A stretch of 56,561 nt of DNA from Betaproteobacteria bacterium (GTDB lineage: Bacteria > Verrucomicrobiota > Verrucomicrobiia > Methylacidiphilales > UBA1321). The stretch is taken from NCBI GenBank assembly GCA_903970275.1, contig CAJCIA010000034.1, positions 1 through 56,561 on the forward strand, read 5' to 3'. Position 1 is the stretch's first letter; every line of letters starts with the position of its first letter. The notes under the pieces are model-generated. The model was given only the letters and a program-made list of their open reading frames with translations, had not been told where the DNA came from and did not search any database. A program made the position numbers and the translations under genes. Shown piece after piece: positions 43,573 through 51,774 of the stretch.

Positions 43573-44063
43573 GAGCCCACGCTACGGGTCGGAGTCCTTC
43601 GGGACAAGGCTCACGGGGCCCGGCAGCCGCCCTCCATATCGCGGGAGAAACCGTCTCCGCGTAAGGCGGCCTAAGCCGCCGCGAGCGCGGTCGAGGTTTT
43701 CTCTTCTGCCGTCGGCTGGATGCGGTGACGGGGGCGGGCGCCGCCAATGGACTTTTCGGCCTGACGGCGGCGGGCCAAATCCGCTGCAACTGCTAAAGGG
43801 TTAAGTTCGGTAGTCAGCGGAACGGGCGCAAAGGTAAAGACGGTTGACAACATGATGACTGTATTCCTTCTGGGTAAGCCATCTATTTGCAGTTAGTTTA
43901 CCAAAAGGTCAAGTAATGACTTTTTGTAAAACATACTATTTGTGTTTATTAACATTGCCATTTCGTTAGGCACTCGTTCTGATAATGACTCGATGTTGAG
44001 TCCCGAACGGGCTGTTGCAGAAGAACCTTCTCGACTTTTTACGGCAATCGCTAAAATGGCGTA
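43573..44063. promoter_or_regulatory. Gap between YdbH-like and response-regulator genes; AT-rich divergent regulatory region
   Basis: Apart from the possible 60-residue gene, no coding sequence is supported. From about 43860 to 44060 the sequence is much more AT-rich than the genes beside it. It contains an inverted repeat, CAAAAGGTCA (43902-43911) and TGACTTTTTG (43917-43926), with one G-T pair and loop AGTAA. The arms with A and T tails could act as a bidirectional terminator-like hairpin or a dimeric operator. The region must hold promoters for the response regulator on one side and probably the small gene and YdbH on the other. Confidence 0.4.
43671..43853 (-). CDS. Possible small protein of 60 residues
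   Basis: A 60-residue open frame (MLSTVFTFAPVPLTTELNPL at its start, ending STALAAA) with AGAAGGAA about nine bases before the ATG, a better ribosome site than most neighbours have. It has no membrane helix or known motif, and is Ala/Arg-rich. It lies upstream of the YdbH-like gene on the same strand. It may be a real small gene or a chance frame with a good leader. Confidence 0.35.
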   Translation of the reverse strand: MLSTVFTFAPVPLTTELNPLAVAADLARRRQAEKSIGGARPRHRIQPTAEEKTSTALAAA

Positions 44064-44696
44064 ATGAATGTTCTGGTGGCCGATGATGATGCCGCGAGCC
44101 GCCATTTGCTGCATTCCATTCTGGTCGCCGAACATTACACAGTGACCGAAGCGGACAACGGCAACCAAGCCCTCGCCATTCTAAGAGAGGCCCGCGATCC
44201 GTTCGTGGCGCTCATCGATTGGGAGATGCCGGAAATGGAAGGCACGGATGTGTGCCGCCGGACCCGTGAACTTCCCAATATCCAGCCGATTCACCTCATC
44301 CTGCTGACGGCACGCGATTCGAAGTCGGACATTGTTGCCGGGCTGCGCACCGGCGCGAACGACTATATCGTCAAGCCGTTCAACCGGACCGAGCTTCTGG
44401 CGCGCGTCGGTATCGGTGCCCAGATGGTCGGCCTGCAGAGTTCGCTGACGCAGCATATTCGCGAGTTGGAGGACGCGCTCAAGCGGGTGAAGCAGCTGAG
44501 CGGCCTTCTGCCAATCTGCAGCTACTGCAAGAAGGTGCGCGACGACAGCAATTACTGGCAGCAGGTCGAGTCCTACGTGATGCACCATTCCGAGGCGCAG
44601 TTCAGCCACTCCATCTGTCCCTCGTGCTACGAGACGATCGTGAAGCCGGAAATGGCTCGGCTCGGCGTGCAGGAAAAGAAGTTTGAGGCGCAGTAA
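44064..44696 (+). CDS. Response regulator with C-terminal four-Cys (zinc-ribbon-like) module
   Basis: A 210-residue protein. The receiver domain (1-120) has the acidic pocket D7-D9, phospho-acceptor D52 in ALIDWEMPEMEG, and K104 in YIVKPF. A coiled-coil linker (about 122-147, LTQHIRELEDALKRVKQLSG) leads to a short module: LLPICSYCKKVRDDSNYWQQ, then SHSICPSCYE, with Cys152, 155, 185 and 188 and His182. This module, common at the ends of PAS sensor kinases, has no DNA-binding fold, so output is probably through protein contact. No sensor kinase is adjacent. The stop overlaps the open frame of ftsK but not its likely start. Confidence 0.88.
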   Translation: MNVLVADDDAASRHLLHSILVAEHYTVTEADNGNQALAILREARDPFVALIDWEMPEMEGTDVCRRTRELPNIQPIHLILLTARDSKSDIVAGLRTGANDYIVKPFNRTELLARVGIGAQMVGLQSSLTQHIRELEDALKRVKQLSGLLPICSYCKKVRDDSNYWQQVESYVMHHSEAQFSHSICPSCYETIVKPEMARLGVQEKKFEAQ

Positions 44697-44775
44697 GATG
44701 GCTGCTGTGCGACTCGCCTCCCTCGGTTTTTCAGCACGTTCTTGTTCTCCGAAGGCTCGGCCCCTATTCTCCCGC

Positions 44776-47250
44776 ATGCCGGTCAGCGCCCTGTCGCACA
44801 CGTCGTCCCGCGCGAAAGGCACGGCCCACCTTACGCTCGCGCGCCAGGTCATCGGGATGCTGCTCTTCGCGCTCGACGTCCTGACGACGTTCTCGCTCAT
44901 CTCCTACGACCCGGCGGACCTGGGCTTCAACGTCAACCCTCCCAATTCGGCTCCGACCAACGCCATCGGTTACTTCGGCGCGGGGCTTGCGTGGTTTCTC
45001 TACGTCGGATTCGGTTTTGGCGCGTATCTCTTCAGCATCATCTTCGCGTGGGCCTGTATGATCAACCTCTTCGGGTTGCAGATCCGCTGGCGCTGGAAGC
45101 CGCTTTGGGCGCTGCTCTTCATCGTCAGCGCGTGCTGCCTGCTCGACCTCCAGCATACCGTCGGCGTGCATTGGATCCAGCAGCGGGCCAACATTGACAG
45201 CCCGGGCGGATTGGTCGGCAGTCTTCTCATCGGCGTCATCTCGCCCTACGCCGTGGGGAGCATGGGCGCGGCGGTGGTGTTCGGGACCATCTTCATCATC
45301 TCGGGAATTTATCTCTTCAACTTCAACCCAATCCTGACCGCGCTGGGCGCCTTCTCTTGGTACCGCGCCTGGACGGAGGAGCGCGAGGAACGGCGGCTGG
45401 CCACCGCGCCGCCGCAGGAACGGCTGGCGCTGGAGAGCCAGCGCATCCGCAAAAAGATGGAGGAGCTTCATCGGAAGGCGGCGCTTGAGCCGCTGCTGGA
45501 ACCCCTGCCCGCCGCGCCGGCCAAGATTCGCCGGCCGGAGGATGAAGAGGAAGCGATCGCGCCGCAGGTTGAAGCCGATCTCGAACCGCCCACGATCAAC
45601 CGGGAACCGGAGCCCGAGCCGATCGAGGAGCCGCTCCCGAAGCCGGCACGGATTTCGCGTCCGCGCGCCGCGGCCCGGACCATTCAGCCTGCCGATCCTG
45701 CCACGCATGACGACTACGTTCTTCCCGGCCTGGCGCTGCTCAGCGCGCCGTCGGGCAAGGCTCGCGAAGCGGGGCTGAGCGATGCGCAGTTGCGCAAGAA
45801 TCTGGAAACGATCGTGGAAACGCTGCGCGTCTTCGGCGTGCTGGTGACCGCGGGCGAGATCACGCCCGGCGCGACCATCACGCGCTACGAGGTTTATCCC
45901 GGCTCCGGCGTGCGCGTGGACAAGGTGAAGTCACTGAGCAAGGACCTTGCCCGCGTGCTATGCGCGGAACGCATCAACATCCTGGCCCCGATTCCCGGCC
46001 GCGACAGCGTGGGCATCGAGGTGCCGAATTCCAACAAGGTCTCGGTCTTCCTGCGCGAGCTGCTGGAGAGCCGTGACTGGCTCGGCACAGCGGCGCGCAT
46101 TCCCATCGCGCTGGGCAAGGATGTCTATGGCAAGACGCTGGTGGCCGATCTCGCCGCCATGCCGCACCTGCTTATCGGCGGCACGACGGGCTCCGGCAAA
46201 TCGGTCTGCATCAACTGCATCCTGATGAGTTTCCTCTACCGCTTCAGCCCGGACGATCTGCGGCTCATTCTCATCGATCCCAAGCAGGTGGAAATGCAGG
46301 TCTACAATTCGATTCCGCACCTGGTTGTACCTGTGGTGACCGATCCCAAAAAGGTGATGCTCGCGCTGCGCTGGGTGATCAACGAGATGGAGCTGCGCTA
46401 CCGCATCCTGGCCAAGGTGGGCGTGCGCAACATTGCCAGCTTCAACGCGCGTGGTCCTGCGCCCACGCCCGAGAAGCCTGCGCAGATGGAGCTCGGCGTA
46501 CCCGAGTCCGACGAGGAGGCCGAGGACGAGACGCCCGACCCGCCCATCCGCGTGCCGCGCGAGGACGACCTCGTCATTCCGGCCAAGCTGCCCTACATCG
46601 TGGTGATCGTCGACGAGCTGGCGGACCTGATGCAGACCGCACCGGCGGACGTCGAGGCAGCCGTGGCGCGGATCACGGCCAAGGCGCGCGCCGCCGGCAT
46701 CCATCTCATCGTCGCCACGCAGACCCCACGGCGCGAGGTGGTCACCGGCGTGATCAAGACCAATATCCCCGCGCGCGTCGCCTTCCAGGTGCCTAGCGGG
46801 CTCGACTCGCGCGTCATCCTCGACGAGAACGGCGCGGAAAATCTGCTCGGTCGCGGTGATCTCCTGTACCGTCCGCCCGGCGTGGGCCGGCTCACGCGCG
46901 GCCAGGGCGCGTTCGTCTCGGATGAGGAGGTGCAGGACGTTGTCTCCTACTGCGCGAAGCAGGGCGAGGCGCAGTTCGTCGAGGAAATCCACAACAAGCT
47001 AACCGGCAAGGCGCCGTCGGACATCGAGCTGAGCGAGGCGGACCGCGAGCTGATCATCGAGGCGTTCGAGGTCATCCGCCAGGAGAAGCGCGCCAGCACA
47101 AGCAACCTGCAGCGCCGCATGCGCCTCGGCTACAACCGCGCCGCCTACGTGATCGATTACCTCGAGCGAGTCGGTGTCCTAGCCCCCGGCGACGGCGCCA
47201 AGCCGCGAGAAATTCTCGTCGATCTCGAGAGCTACGAGCTCAACTTTTAG
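44776..47250 (+). CDS. ftsK: DNA translocase FtsK
   Basis: An 824-residue septal DNA pump that moves chromosome ends during division. From ATG 44776 it has four membrane helices (to about 200), a short charged Pro/Glu-rich linker (about 210-320, EPEPIEEPLPKPARISRPRA), the alpha-beta motor with Walker A GGTTGSGKS (about 467-475) and Walker B VVIVDELADLMQT, and a gamma winged helix at the end (STSNLQRRMRLGYNRAAYVI) that reads KOPS-like sites. An insert of about 50 acidic residues (EVPESDEEAEDETPDPPIR type, about 570-600) lies inside the motor. The frame opens 31 codons earlier, but the first ATG with a usual N-terminus is used. Confidence 0.95.
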   Translation: MPVSALSHTSSRAKGTAHLTLARQVIGMLLFALDVLTTFSLISYDPADLGFNVNPPNSAPTNAIGYFGAGLAWFLYVGFGFGAYLFSIIFAWACMINLFGLQIRWRWKPLWALLFIVSACCLLDLQHTVGVHWIQQRANIDSPGGLVGSLLIGVISPYAVGSMGAAVVFGTIFIISGIYLFNFNPILTALGAFSWYRAWTEEREERRLATAPPQERLALESQRIRKKMEELHRKAALEPLLEPLPAAPAKIRRPEDEEEAIAPQVEADLEPPTINREPEPEPIEEPLPKPARISRPRAAARTIQPADPATHDDYVLPGLALLSAPSGKAREAGLSDAQLRKNLETIVETLRVFGVLVTAGEITPGATITRYEVYPGSGVRVDKVKSLSKDLARVLCAERINILAPIPGRDSVGIEVPNSNKVSVFLRELLESRDWLGTAARIPIALGKDVYGKTLVADLAAMPHLLIGGTTGSGKSVCINCILMSFLYRFSPDDLRLILIDPKQVEMQVYNSIPHLVVPVVTDPKKVMLALRWVINEMELRYRILAKVGVRNIASFNARGPAPTPEKPAQMELGVPESDEEAEDETPDPPIRVPREDDLVIPAKLPYIVVIVDELADLMQTAPADVEAAVARITAKARAAGIHLIVATQTPRREVVTGVIKTNIPARVAFQVPSGLDSRVILDENGAENLLGRGDLLYRPPGVGRLTRGQGAFVSDEEVQDVVSYCAKQGEAQFVEEIHNKLTGKAPSDIELSEADRELIIEAFEVIRQEKRASTSNLQRRMRLGYNRAAYVIDYLERVGVLAPGDGAKPREILVDLESYELNF

Positions 47251-47262
47251 AGCGAACGCGGT

Positions 47263-47742
47263 TCACGGCCGAGTGGGCGGATAGATGATGATGGCCGCAT
47301 CGATCACGCCGTTGCGGCGATGGGCACTGACCGCGACGTTGCGATCCAGCACCACGCGGCGGCCGAAGAAGGAGGGCTCAACCGAGCCGATAAAGGTTCG
47401 CCTGCCCGGCGCGCTGGCAAAATAAAGCTGGCGGCTAGCCGGATCCAAATGGACGGCGGGAAAATGAACGGTGAAGCCTTGGTAGAGGTCCGGGTCGTCG
47501 TGCAGCGGCCACTCGCCCTGAAGTGTGTAGGTGATGTCGAGCGAGAGAATCTGGTCTCGCGAACTCCAGCGCAACGACTGATCCAACTTGTCGAAACTTG
47601 CGGACACGTACCACGTGGGCGGATGATCCGGACTGGGAATGGTGTAGAACGGAGCCTCCTTGGCGTCCGCCACGCCGAGGCTCCCTATCCCGGCGATGAT
47701 CATTCCGCCGAGAAACCTAAGGGGCCTCAATCTGGTTTTCAT
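47263..47742 (-). CDS. Small exported protein of unknown function
   Basis: A 159-residue protein with a signal peptide (MKTRLRPLRFLGGMIIAGIG, cleavage near SLGVADAKEA) and a soluble beta-rich mature part (WYVSASFDKLDQSLRWSSRD, GFTVHFPAVHLDPASRQLYF, FFGRRVVLDRNVAVSAHRRN). I do not recognise a family. There is no Cys, so it has no disulfide or lipid anchor. It is convergent with ftsK (12 bases between the stops). The next minus-strand gene upstream, an esterase, is about 45 bases away, so they may share a transcript. Confidence 0.7.
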   Translation of the reverse strand: MKTRLRPLRFLGGMIIAGIGSLGVADAKEAPFYTIPSPDHPPTWYVSASFDKLDQSLRWSSRDQILSLDITYTLQGEWPLHDDPDLYQGFTVHFPAVHLDPASRQLYFASAPGRRTFIGSVEPSFFGRRVVLDRNVAVSAHRRNGVIDAAIIIYPPTRP

Positions 47743-47788
47743 CTCGCAACATAACCTAAATCCACCGGTTCCCGATTAAGGCGACAAG

Positions 47789-48643
47789 TTAGAGGACACC
47801 GATTTGGTGCAGCCATTCCTGGCACTGCCCGGGCCAAGCTTTGGCCTCCTTCTGGGAGCGCAGGCCGAAGCCGTGGCCTCCGGTGGCGAAAAGAACCATT
47901 TTGCTGGGGACACCCGCGGCCTGCAGGGCGGCGAAGTAAATCTTGGTGCCAGGGACATAGGCATGATCGTCCTCGGCCTGGGTAAGGTAGATAGGCGGCA
48001 TGCGGGTGGTGATCGGCAGTTCTGGAGCCGGCGAGCCCTTGACCGCCAGGTAGGCGGGATAAACGAGCACCGCGAAATCTGGGCGACAGGTCAGGTCGTC
48101 AGCGGCGTCAAGGCGCGGATAGGCGGCCGAGTCAAAGTTCGTGGAGGCGCGGGCGGCGAGATGACCGCCGGCGGAAAAACCGATCACGCCGATTTTCTTT
48201 GGGTCGATGTTCCACTCGCCGACATGCTGGCGGACGAGGCGCAGGGAGCGCTGGATATCCTGCAGAGCGCCGTCGCGATTGTTGGGGATGCGGTACTTCA
48301 GGACTGCGGCGGTGATTCCCAGCGAGTTCAGCCAGGCGGCGACTTCGGTGCCTTCCAAATCGTAGGTGAGATGGCCGTAGGCACCGCCGGGGCAGACGAT
48401 CATCGCCGGGGCCAGCTTCGTCCCGGGCGCTTGGTAAACTGCCAGCATGGGCGTGCTGACGTTGGAGATCCTCTGGATATTGTTTGTTGTCGCGCTCTCT
48501 TCGGGTTGCGGCGCACCGTGGCCGGGCATTTTTCCATCGGGCCAGACGTTGAGCAGGATGGGGGCGACCGCAGGCGGCGTCTGCGCCGGGACGGCCGTGA
48601 CCAGGGCGAAGAGCAGCGCCGTTGCGCACCAGGGGAGGTTCAT
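47789..48643 (-). CDS. Secreted alpha/beta-hydrolase, acetyl-xylan-esterase-like
   Basis: A 284-residue enzyme from ATG 48643, with a signal peptide (MNLPWCATALLFALVTAVPA). The alpha/beta-hydrolase core shows an oxyanion-loop CPGGAYGHLTYDLEG, the nucleophile Ser in GVIGFSAGGHLAARA, an acid Asp in LTQAEDDHAYVPG, and a catalytic His in ATGGHGFGLRSQ. This arrangement fits the BD-FAE/carbohydrate-esterase group that removes acetyl groups from plant polysaccharides, but other small esters are possible. It is probably periplasmic. The start nine codons upstream (MQGSPRPHP) is not used because the signal peptide begins at MNLPW. Confidence 0.88.
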   Translation of the reverse strand: MNLPWCATALLFALVTAVPAQTPPAVAPILLNVWPDGKMPGHGAPQPEESATTNNIQRISNVSTPMLAVYQAPGTKLAPAMIVCPGGAYGHLTYDLEGTEVAAWLNSLGITAAVLKYRIPNNRDGALQDIQRSLRLVRQHVGEWNIDPKKIGVIGFSAGGHLAARASTNFDSAAYPRLDAADDLTCRPDFAVLVYPAYLAVKGSPAPELPITTRMPPIYLTQAEDDHAYVPGTKIYFAALQAAGVPSKMVLFATGGHGFGLRSQKEAKAWPGQCQEWLHQIGVL

Positions 48644-48683
48644 CGGATGAGGGCGTGGACTGCCTTGCAAGCGGTAAAACGTT

Positions 48684-50000
48684 TCAGAGCAGGAGCAGCG
48701 CGGGCTTCTCGATCAACTCGCGGAGTTCCTTGAGGTAGGCGGCGCCGACCGCGCCGTCGACGACGCGGTGGTCGCAGGACAGCGTGAAGATCTGGCGATG
48801 GCCGACTACGATATTGTCGTTCGCATCCACCACCGGCTTCTTGACGATGTTACCGACGGCGAGAATGGCGGCCTGCGGCGGGTTGATGATGGCGTAGAAG
48901 CTGTCAATGCCGAGCATACCGAGGTTCGAGACGGTGAACGTGCCGCCCTGGAATTCCTCCGGCTTGAGCTTGCCGTCCTTGGCCTTGGCGGCGAGCGCCT
49001 TGGCCTCGCCGCTGATCTGGATGAGCGACTTGTTCTGTGCCTCGCGCACGATGGGCGTGATGAGGCCTTCCGCGATAGCGACGGCGAAGGACAGCTGCAC
49101 ATCGGGGAACTGCTTGATGCCGTCACCATCGAACGAGGCGTTGACCGCCGGGACACGGCGCACCGCCTCGGCCGCGGCCTTGAGGACGAAGTCGTTGAGC
49201 GAAAGCTTCACCGGCGGCTTCTGCTTGCCGAGCGTATCGTTGAGCTGAACGCGCAGGTCGAGCATGGGCTTGGCGTCGACGTCGATCTCGAGATAGAAAT
49301 GGGGAATCGTCGTCTTGCTTTCGAGCAGGCGCTTGGCGATGACCGAACGCATGGTGGACAGCTTCTGCCGACCCTCCGCCGCGACCGGACCGCGGCCGAA
49401 GATGGAAGCGGCGGAACCGCCGTTGGACGAGCCGTTTGCCGGCGCGTTGAGCACGTCAGCCTTGACGATGCGGCCGCCGGGACCGGTGCCGACGAGCGCG
49501 GAGAGCTCAACATGCTTCTCGACGGCGATCTTCCTGGCGAGCGGCGAGGCTTTGATGCGGCCGCCCCTGGCTGCCGGCGCGGATACGCTGGCGGCGCGCG
49601 TCGAGGCCGGAGCGACGCTAAGCGCTTCGTCCTTGGAAATTGTCGGCAGCTCCTTGCTTTGCGGGGCAGGCTTCTCGTCCTTCGCCTCACCTTCGGCGGG
49701 AGCGGGCGGGGCATCCTTTGTCTCGGCCTTGGGCGCGGGGGCGCTGGCGTCGATCTTCTCGTCCTTGCTGCCGATGATGCCGATGCGCGAGTTGACCGCG
49801 ACCTTGTCGCCTTCACCGGCCAGAATCTTGCGCAGGATGCCCGAGTCGAAGGCCTCGAGGTCCATGGTGGCCTTGTCGGTCTCGACCTCGGCCAGCACAT
49901 CGCCGGATTTGACGGCGTCGCCCTCCTTCTTGAGCCAGCGAACGAGGGTGCCCTCGGTCATGGAGGGGCTGAGCAGGGGCATGAGGATGTCTTTGGCCAT
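48684..50000 (-). CDS. pdhC: Dihydrolipoamide acetyltransferase (E2) of pyruvate dehydrogenase
   Basis: A 438-residue E2 subunit that passes acetyl groups to CoA. It has one lipoyl domain (1-80) with the modified Lys in VETDKATMDLEAF, an Ala/Pro-rich linker (about 85-150), the E1/E3-binding domain (KASPLARKIAVEKHVELSAL to RIVKAD, about 150-185), and the catalytic domain (about 215-438), whose active site is the DHRVVDGA motif near 410. It is the last gene of pdhA-pdhB-MBL-pdhC. An E3 (dihydrolipoamide dehydrogenase) gene is not in the window. Confidence 0.95.
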   Translation of the reverse strand: MAKDILMPLLSPSMTEGTLVRWLKKEGDAVKSGDVLAEVETDKATMDLEAFDSGILRKILAGEGDKVAVNSRIGIIGSKDEKIDASAPAPKAETKDAPPAPAEGEAKDEKPAPQSKELPTISKDEALSVAPASTRAASVSAPAARGGRIKASPLARKIAVEKHVELSALVGTGPGGRIVKADVLNAPANGSSNGGSAASIFGRGPVAAEGRQKLSTMRSVIAKRLLESKTTIPHFYLEIDVDAKPMLDLRVQLNDTLGKQKPPVKLSLNDFVLKAAAEAVRRVPAVNASFDGDGIKQFPDVQLSFAVAIAEGLITPIVREAQNKSLIQISGEAKALAAKAKDGKLKPEEFQGGTFTVSNLGMLGIDSFYAIINPPQAAILAVGNIVKKPVVDANDNIVVGHRQIFTLSCDHRVVDGAVGAAYLKELRELIEKPALLLL

Positions 50001-50012
50001 GGCGGTGGAAAG

Positions 50013-50762
50013 TTAGACGAGCGTGTCGCCGGGTTGAAGTTTAATCAATTTTGTGGGGAGCGAAAGCCGCGCGATCTCCCTTTCGAGATCCTCCGGCGAG
50101 CCGGGCGGCATTCCGTCCCAAGTCTGCCAGTGGCCGCCGATGGCGTATTGCGGCTGGAGCAGCTTGAGCGCGTAGGCGGCCTGCTCCGCGCCCATGGTGA
50201 AGAAATCGCCGATGGGAAGGATGACCAAATTCGGCTGATAAAGATCGCGGACGATCTGCATGTCCATCGTCGCAGCCGTGTCACCGGTATTGTAGATGGT
50301 GAAGCCGTTGGCGAAGCGCAGGACAAAGCCAACCGGCAGGCCGACCATCAGCGGTGCACCGTGCCTGGTTACCGAACTGGTGTGGATCGCCACCGTTTGG
50401 GTGATTCGCAGGCCGGCGAAGGGAAAGGTGCCGCCGGGATTGAACGGCACCACCTGGTCCTCCGGGATTCCCTCGGACATAATGAAGTTGCCGACTTCAA
50501 ACTGCGCAAGCGCCTTGAGGTTTTTGTCGGCCTTCAACATCGGCACCACCTCGTCGAAGTGATCGAAATGGGCGTGCGTGACCAGGAGCGCATCGAAGGC
50601 GCCAGGTCGGCGGACCGCCTCCTCCGCTTCCTTGGGGAAGCGGGGATTCTTGGCGATGAAGGGATCAAAGAGAAACTTTTGTCCGGCGTCCGGCCCGGTG
50701 ACGGAGAAGGTGGCGTGCCCGAACCAGCGGACCGACATGCCGTCCGGCAGCACCTTGCTCAT
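50013..50762 (-). CDS. Metallo-beta-lactamase-fold hydrolase (UPF0173) inside the pdh operon
   Basis: A 249-residue metal-dependent hydrolase. It has MSVRWFGHATFSVTG at the start, the MBL signature THAHFDHFDEVVPM, FIMSEGIPEDQVV, NTGDTAATMDMQIVRD, and GGHWQTWDG near the end. These ligands fit the UPF0173 group, distantly related to beta-lactamases and L-ascorbate-6-phosphate lactonase. ATG 50762 overlaps the TGA of pdhB by one base (TGATG), so translation is coupled. It lies between pdhB and pdhC, separating subunits of one complex. A repair or hydrolase role for an acyl or thioester by-product is conceivable but only speculation. Confidence 0.9.
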   Translation of the reverse strand: MSKVLPDGMSVRWFGHATFSVTGPDAGQKFLFDPFIAKNPRFPKEAEEAVRRPGAFDALLVTHAHFDHFDEVVPMLKADKNLKALAQFEVGNFIMSEGIPEDQVVPFNPGGTFPFAGLRITQTVAIHTSSVTRHGAPLMVGLPVGFVLRFANGFTIYNTGDTAATMDMQIVRDLYQPNLVILPIGDFFTMGAEQAAYALKLLQPQYAIGGHWQTWDGMPPGSPEDLEREIARLSLPTKLIKLQPGDTLV

Positions 50763-51736
50763 CAAGCCAGCAGTTCCTTGACCGTTGCGAGGATGCGCTC
50801 CTCGTTCGGCAGGACGGCCTGCTCAAGCCGGCCGTTGTAAGGCTGCGGGACGTCAAGCGAGGTGACGCGATGCACCGGGGCGTCGAGGTCGTCGAAAAGT
50901 TCCTTCTGCACTTCGTAGGCGACCTGCGCGCCCCAGCCGGCGAACGGCTTGTTCTCCTCGACGATGAGCAGGCGATTGGTCTTCGACACGGAAGCGGCGA
51001 TGGTCTCGAAATCGAGCGGCTTGATCGTGCGCAGGTCGATCAGTTCGGCGCGAATGCCTTGCGCTTCCAGCGTCTTGACGACATTGAGCGCGCGATGGAC
51101 CGATCCGCTGTTGCTCACGATGGTGAAGTCGCTGCCTTCCGTCACGACACGCGCCTTGCCAATGGGCGTGAGATGCTCGCCCTCGGGGACCTCGTCCTTG
51201 TAGCCGTAGAGCTTCTCGTTCTCGATGAAGCAGACGGGATTGTTGCTGCGGATGGCGCTCTTGAGGAGGCCCTTGGCGTCAGCGGGGAAGGCCGGCGTGA
51301 TGACGGTGAGCGCCGGGACATTGGCATACCAGTTTTCCGGCGTGTGCGAGTGGGTGGCGCCCACCTGCAGCCCGCCGCCGGAGGAGCCGCGGAGCACAAG
51401 GGGAATGGAAAACTGGCCGCCCGACATGTAGCGCACCTGCGCCGCGTTGTTGATGATCTGGTCGTAGGCGACGAGCGAGAAGCTCCACGTCATGTACTCA
51501 ATGACGGGTCGGAGGCCGTACATCGCCGCGCCGATGCCGAGGCCGGTGAACCCGGTTTCACTGATCGGAGAATCGATCACGCGCTTGGGGCCAAACTTTT
51601 CCAGCAGGCCCTTGCTGACCTTGTAGGCGCCGTTGTACTCGCCGACTTCCTCGCCCATGAGGAAGACCTTGTCGTCGCGTTCCATTTCCTCGGCGAGCGC
51701 TTCGTTGAGGGCTTCGCGATATGTAAGTGTGGGCAT
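50762..51736 (-). CDS. pdhB: Pyruvate dehydrogenase E1 component beta subunit
   Basis: A 324-residue E1-beta. It begins LTYREALNEALAEEMERDDK with the family motif VFLMGEEVGEYNGAYKVSKG, has the catalytic region DSPISETGFTGLGIGAAMYG, and the transketolase C-terminal domain with AELIDLRTIKPLDFETIAAS and RLLIVEENKPFAGWGAQVAY. GGAG six bases before the ATG is a good ribosome site. It pairs with the E1-alpha subunit encoded 38 bases upstream, and the alpha2-beta2 enzyme decarboxylates pyruvate and loads E2 lipoyl groups. Confidence 0.96.
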   Translation of the reverse strand: MPTLTYREALNEALAEEMERDDKVFLMGEEVGEYNGAYKVSKGLLEKFGPKRVIDSPISETGFTGLGIGAAMYGLRPVIEYMTWSFSLVAYDQIINNAAQVRYMSGGQFSIPLVLRGSSGGGLQVGATHSHTPENWYANVPALTVITPAFPADAKGLLKSAIRSNNPVCFIENEKLYGYKDEVPEGEHLTPIGKARVVTEGSDFTIVSNSGSVHRALNVVKTLEAQGIRAELIDLRTIKPLDFETIAASVSKTNRLLIVEENKPFAGWGAQVAYEVQKELFDDLDAPVHRVTSLDVPQPYNGRLEQAVLPNEERILATVKELLA

Positions 51737-51774
51737 GAAAATCTCCAGTCGGAAAACGAGAGGCCGAACCGGGC

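Noticed and set aside
48768-50840. A 690-residue open frame on the plus strand
   Set aside because: It is antisense to pdhC and the MBL hydrolase, is rich in Arg, Asp and Gly without any domain, and arises from high G+C at third codon positions.
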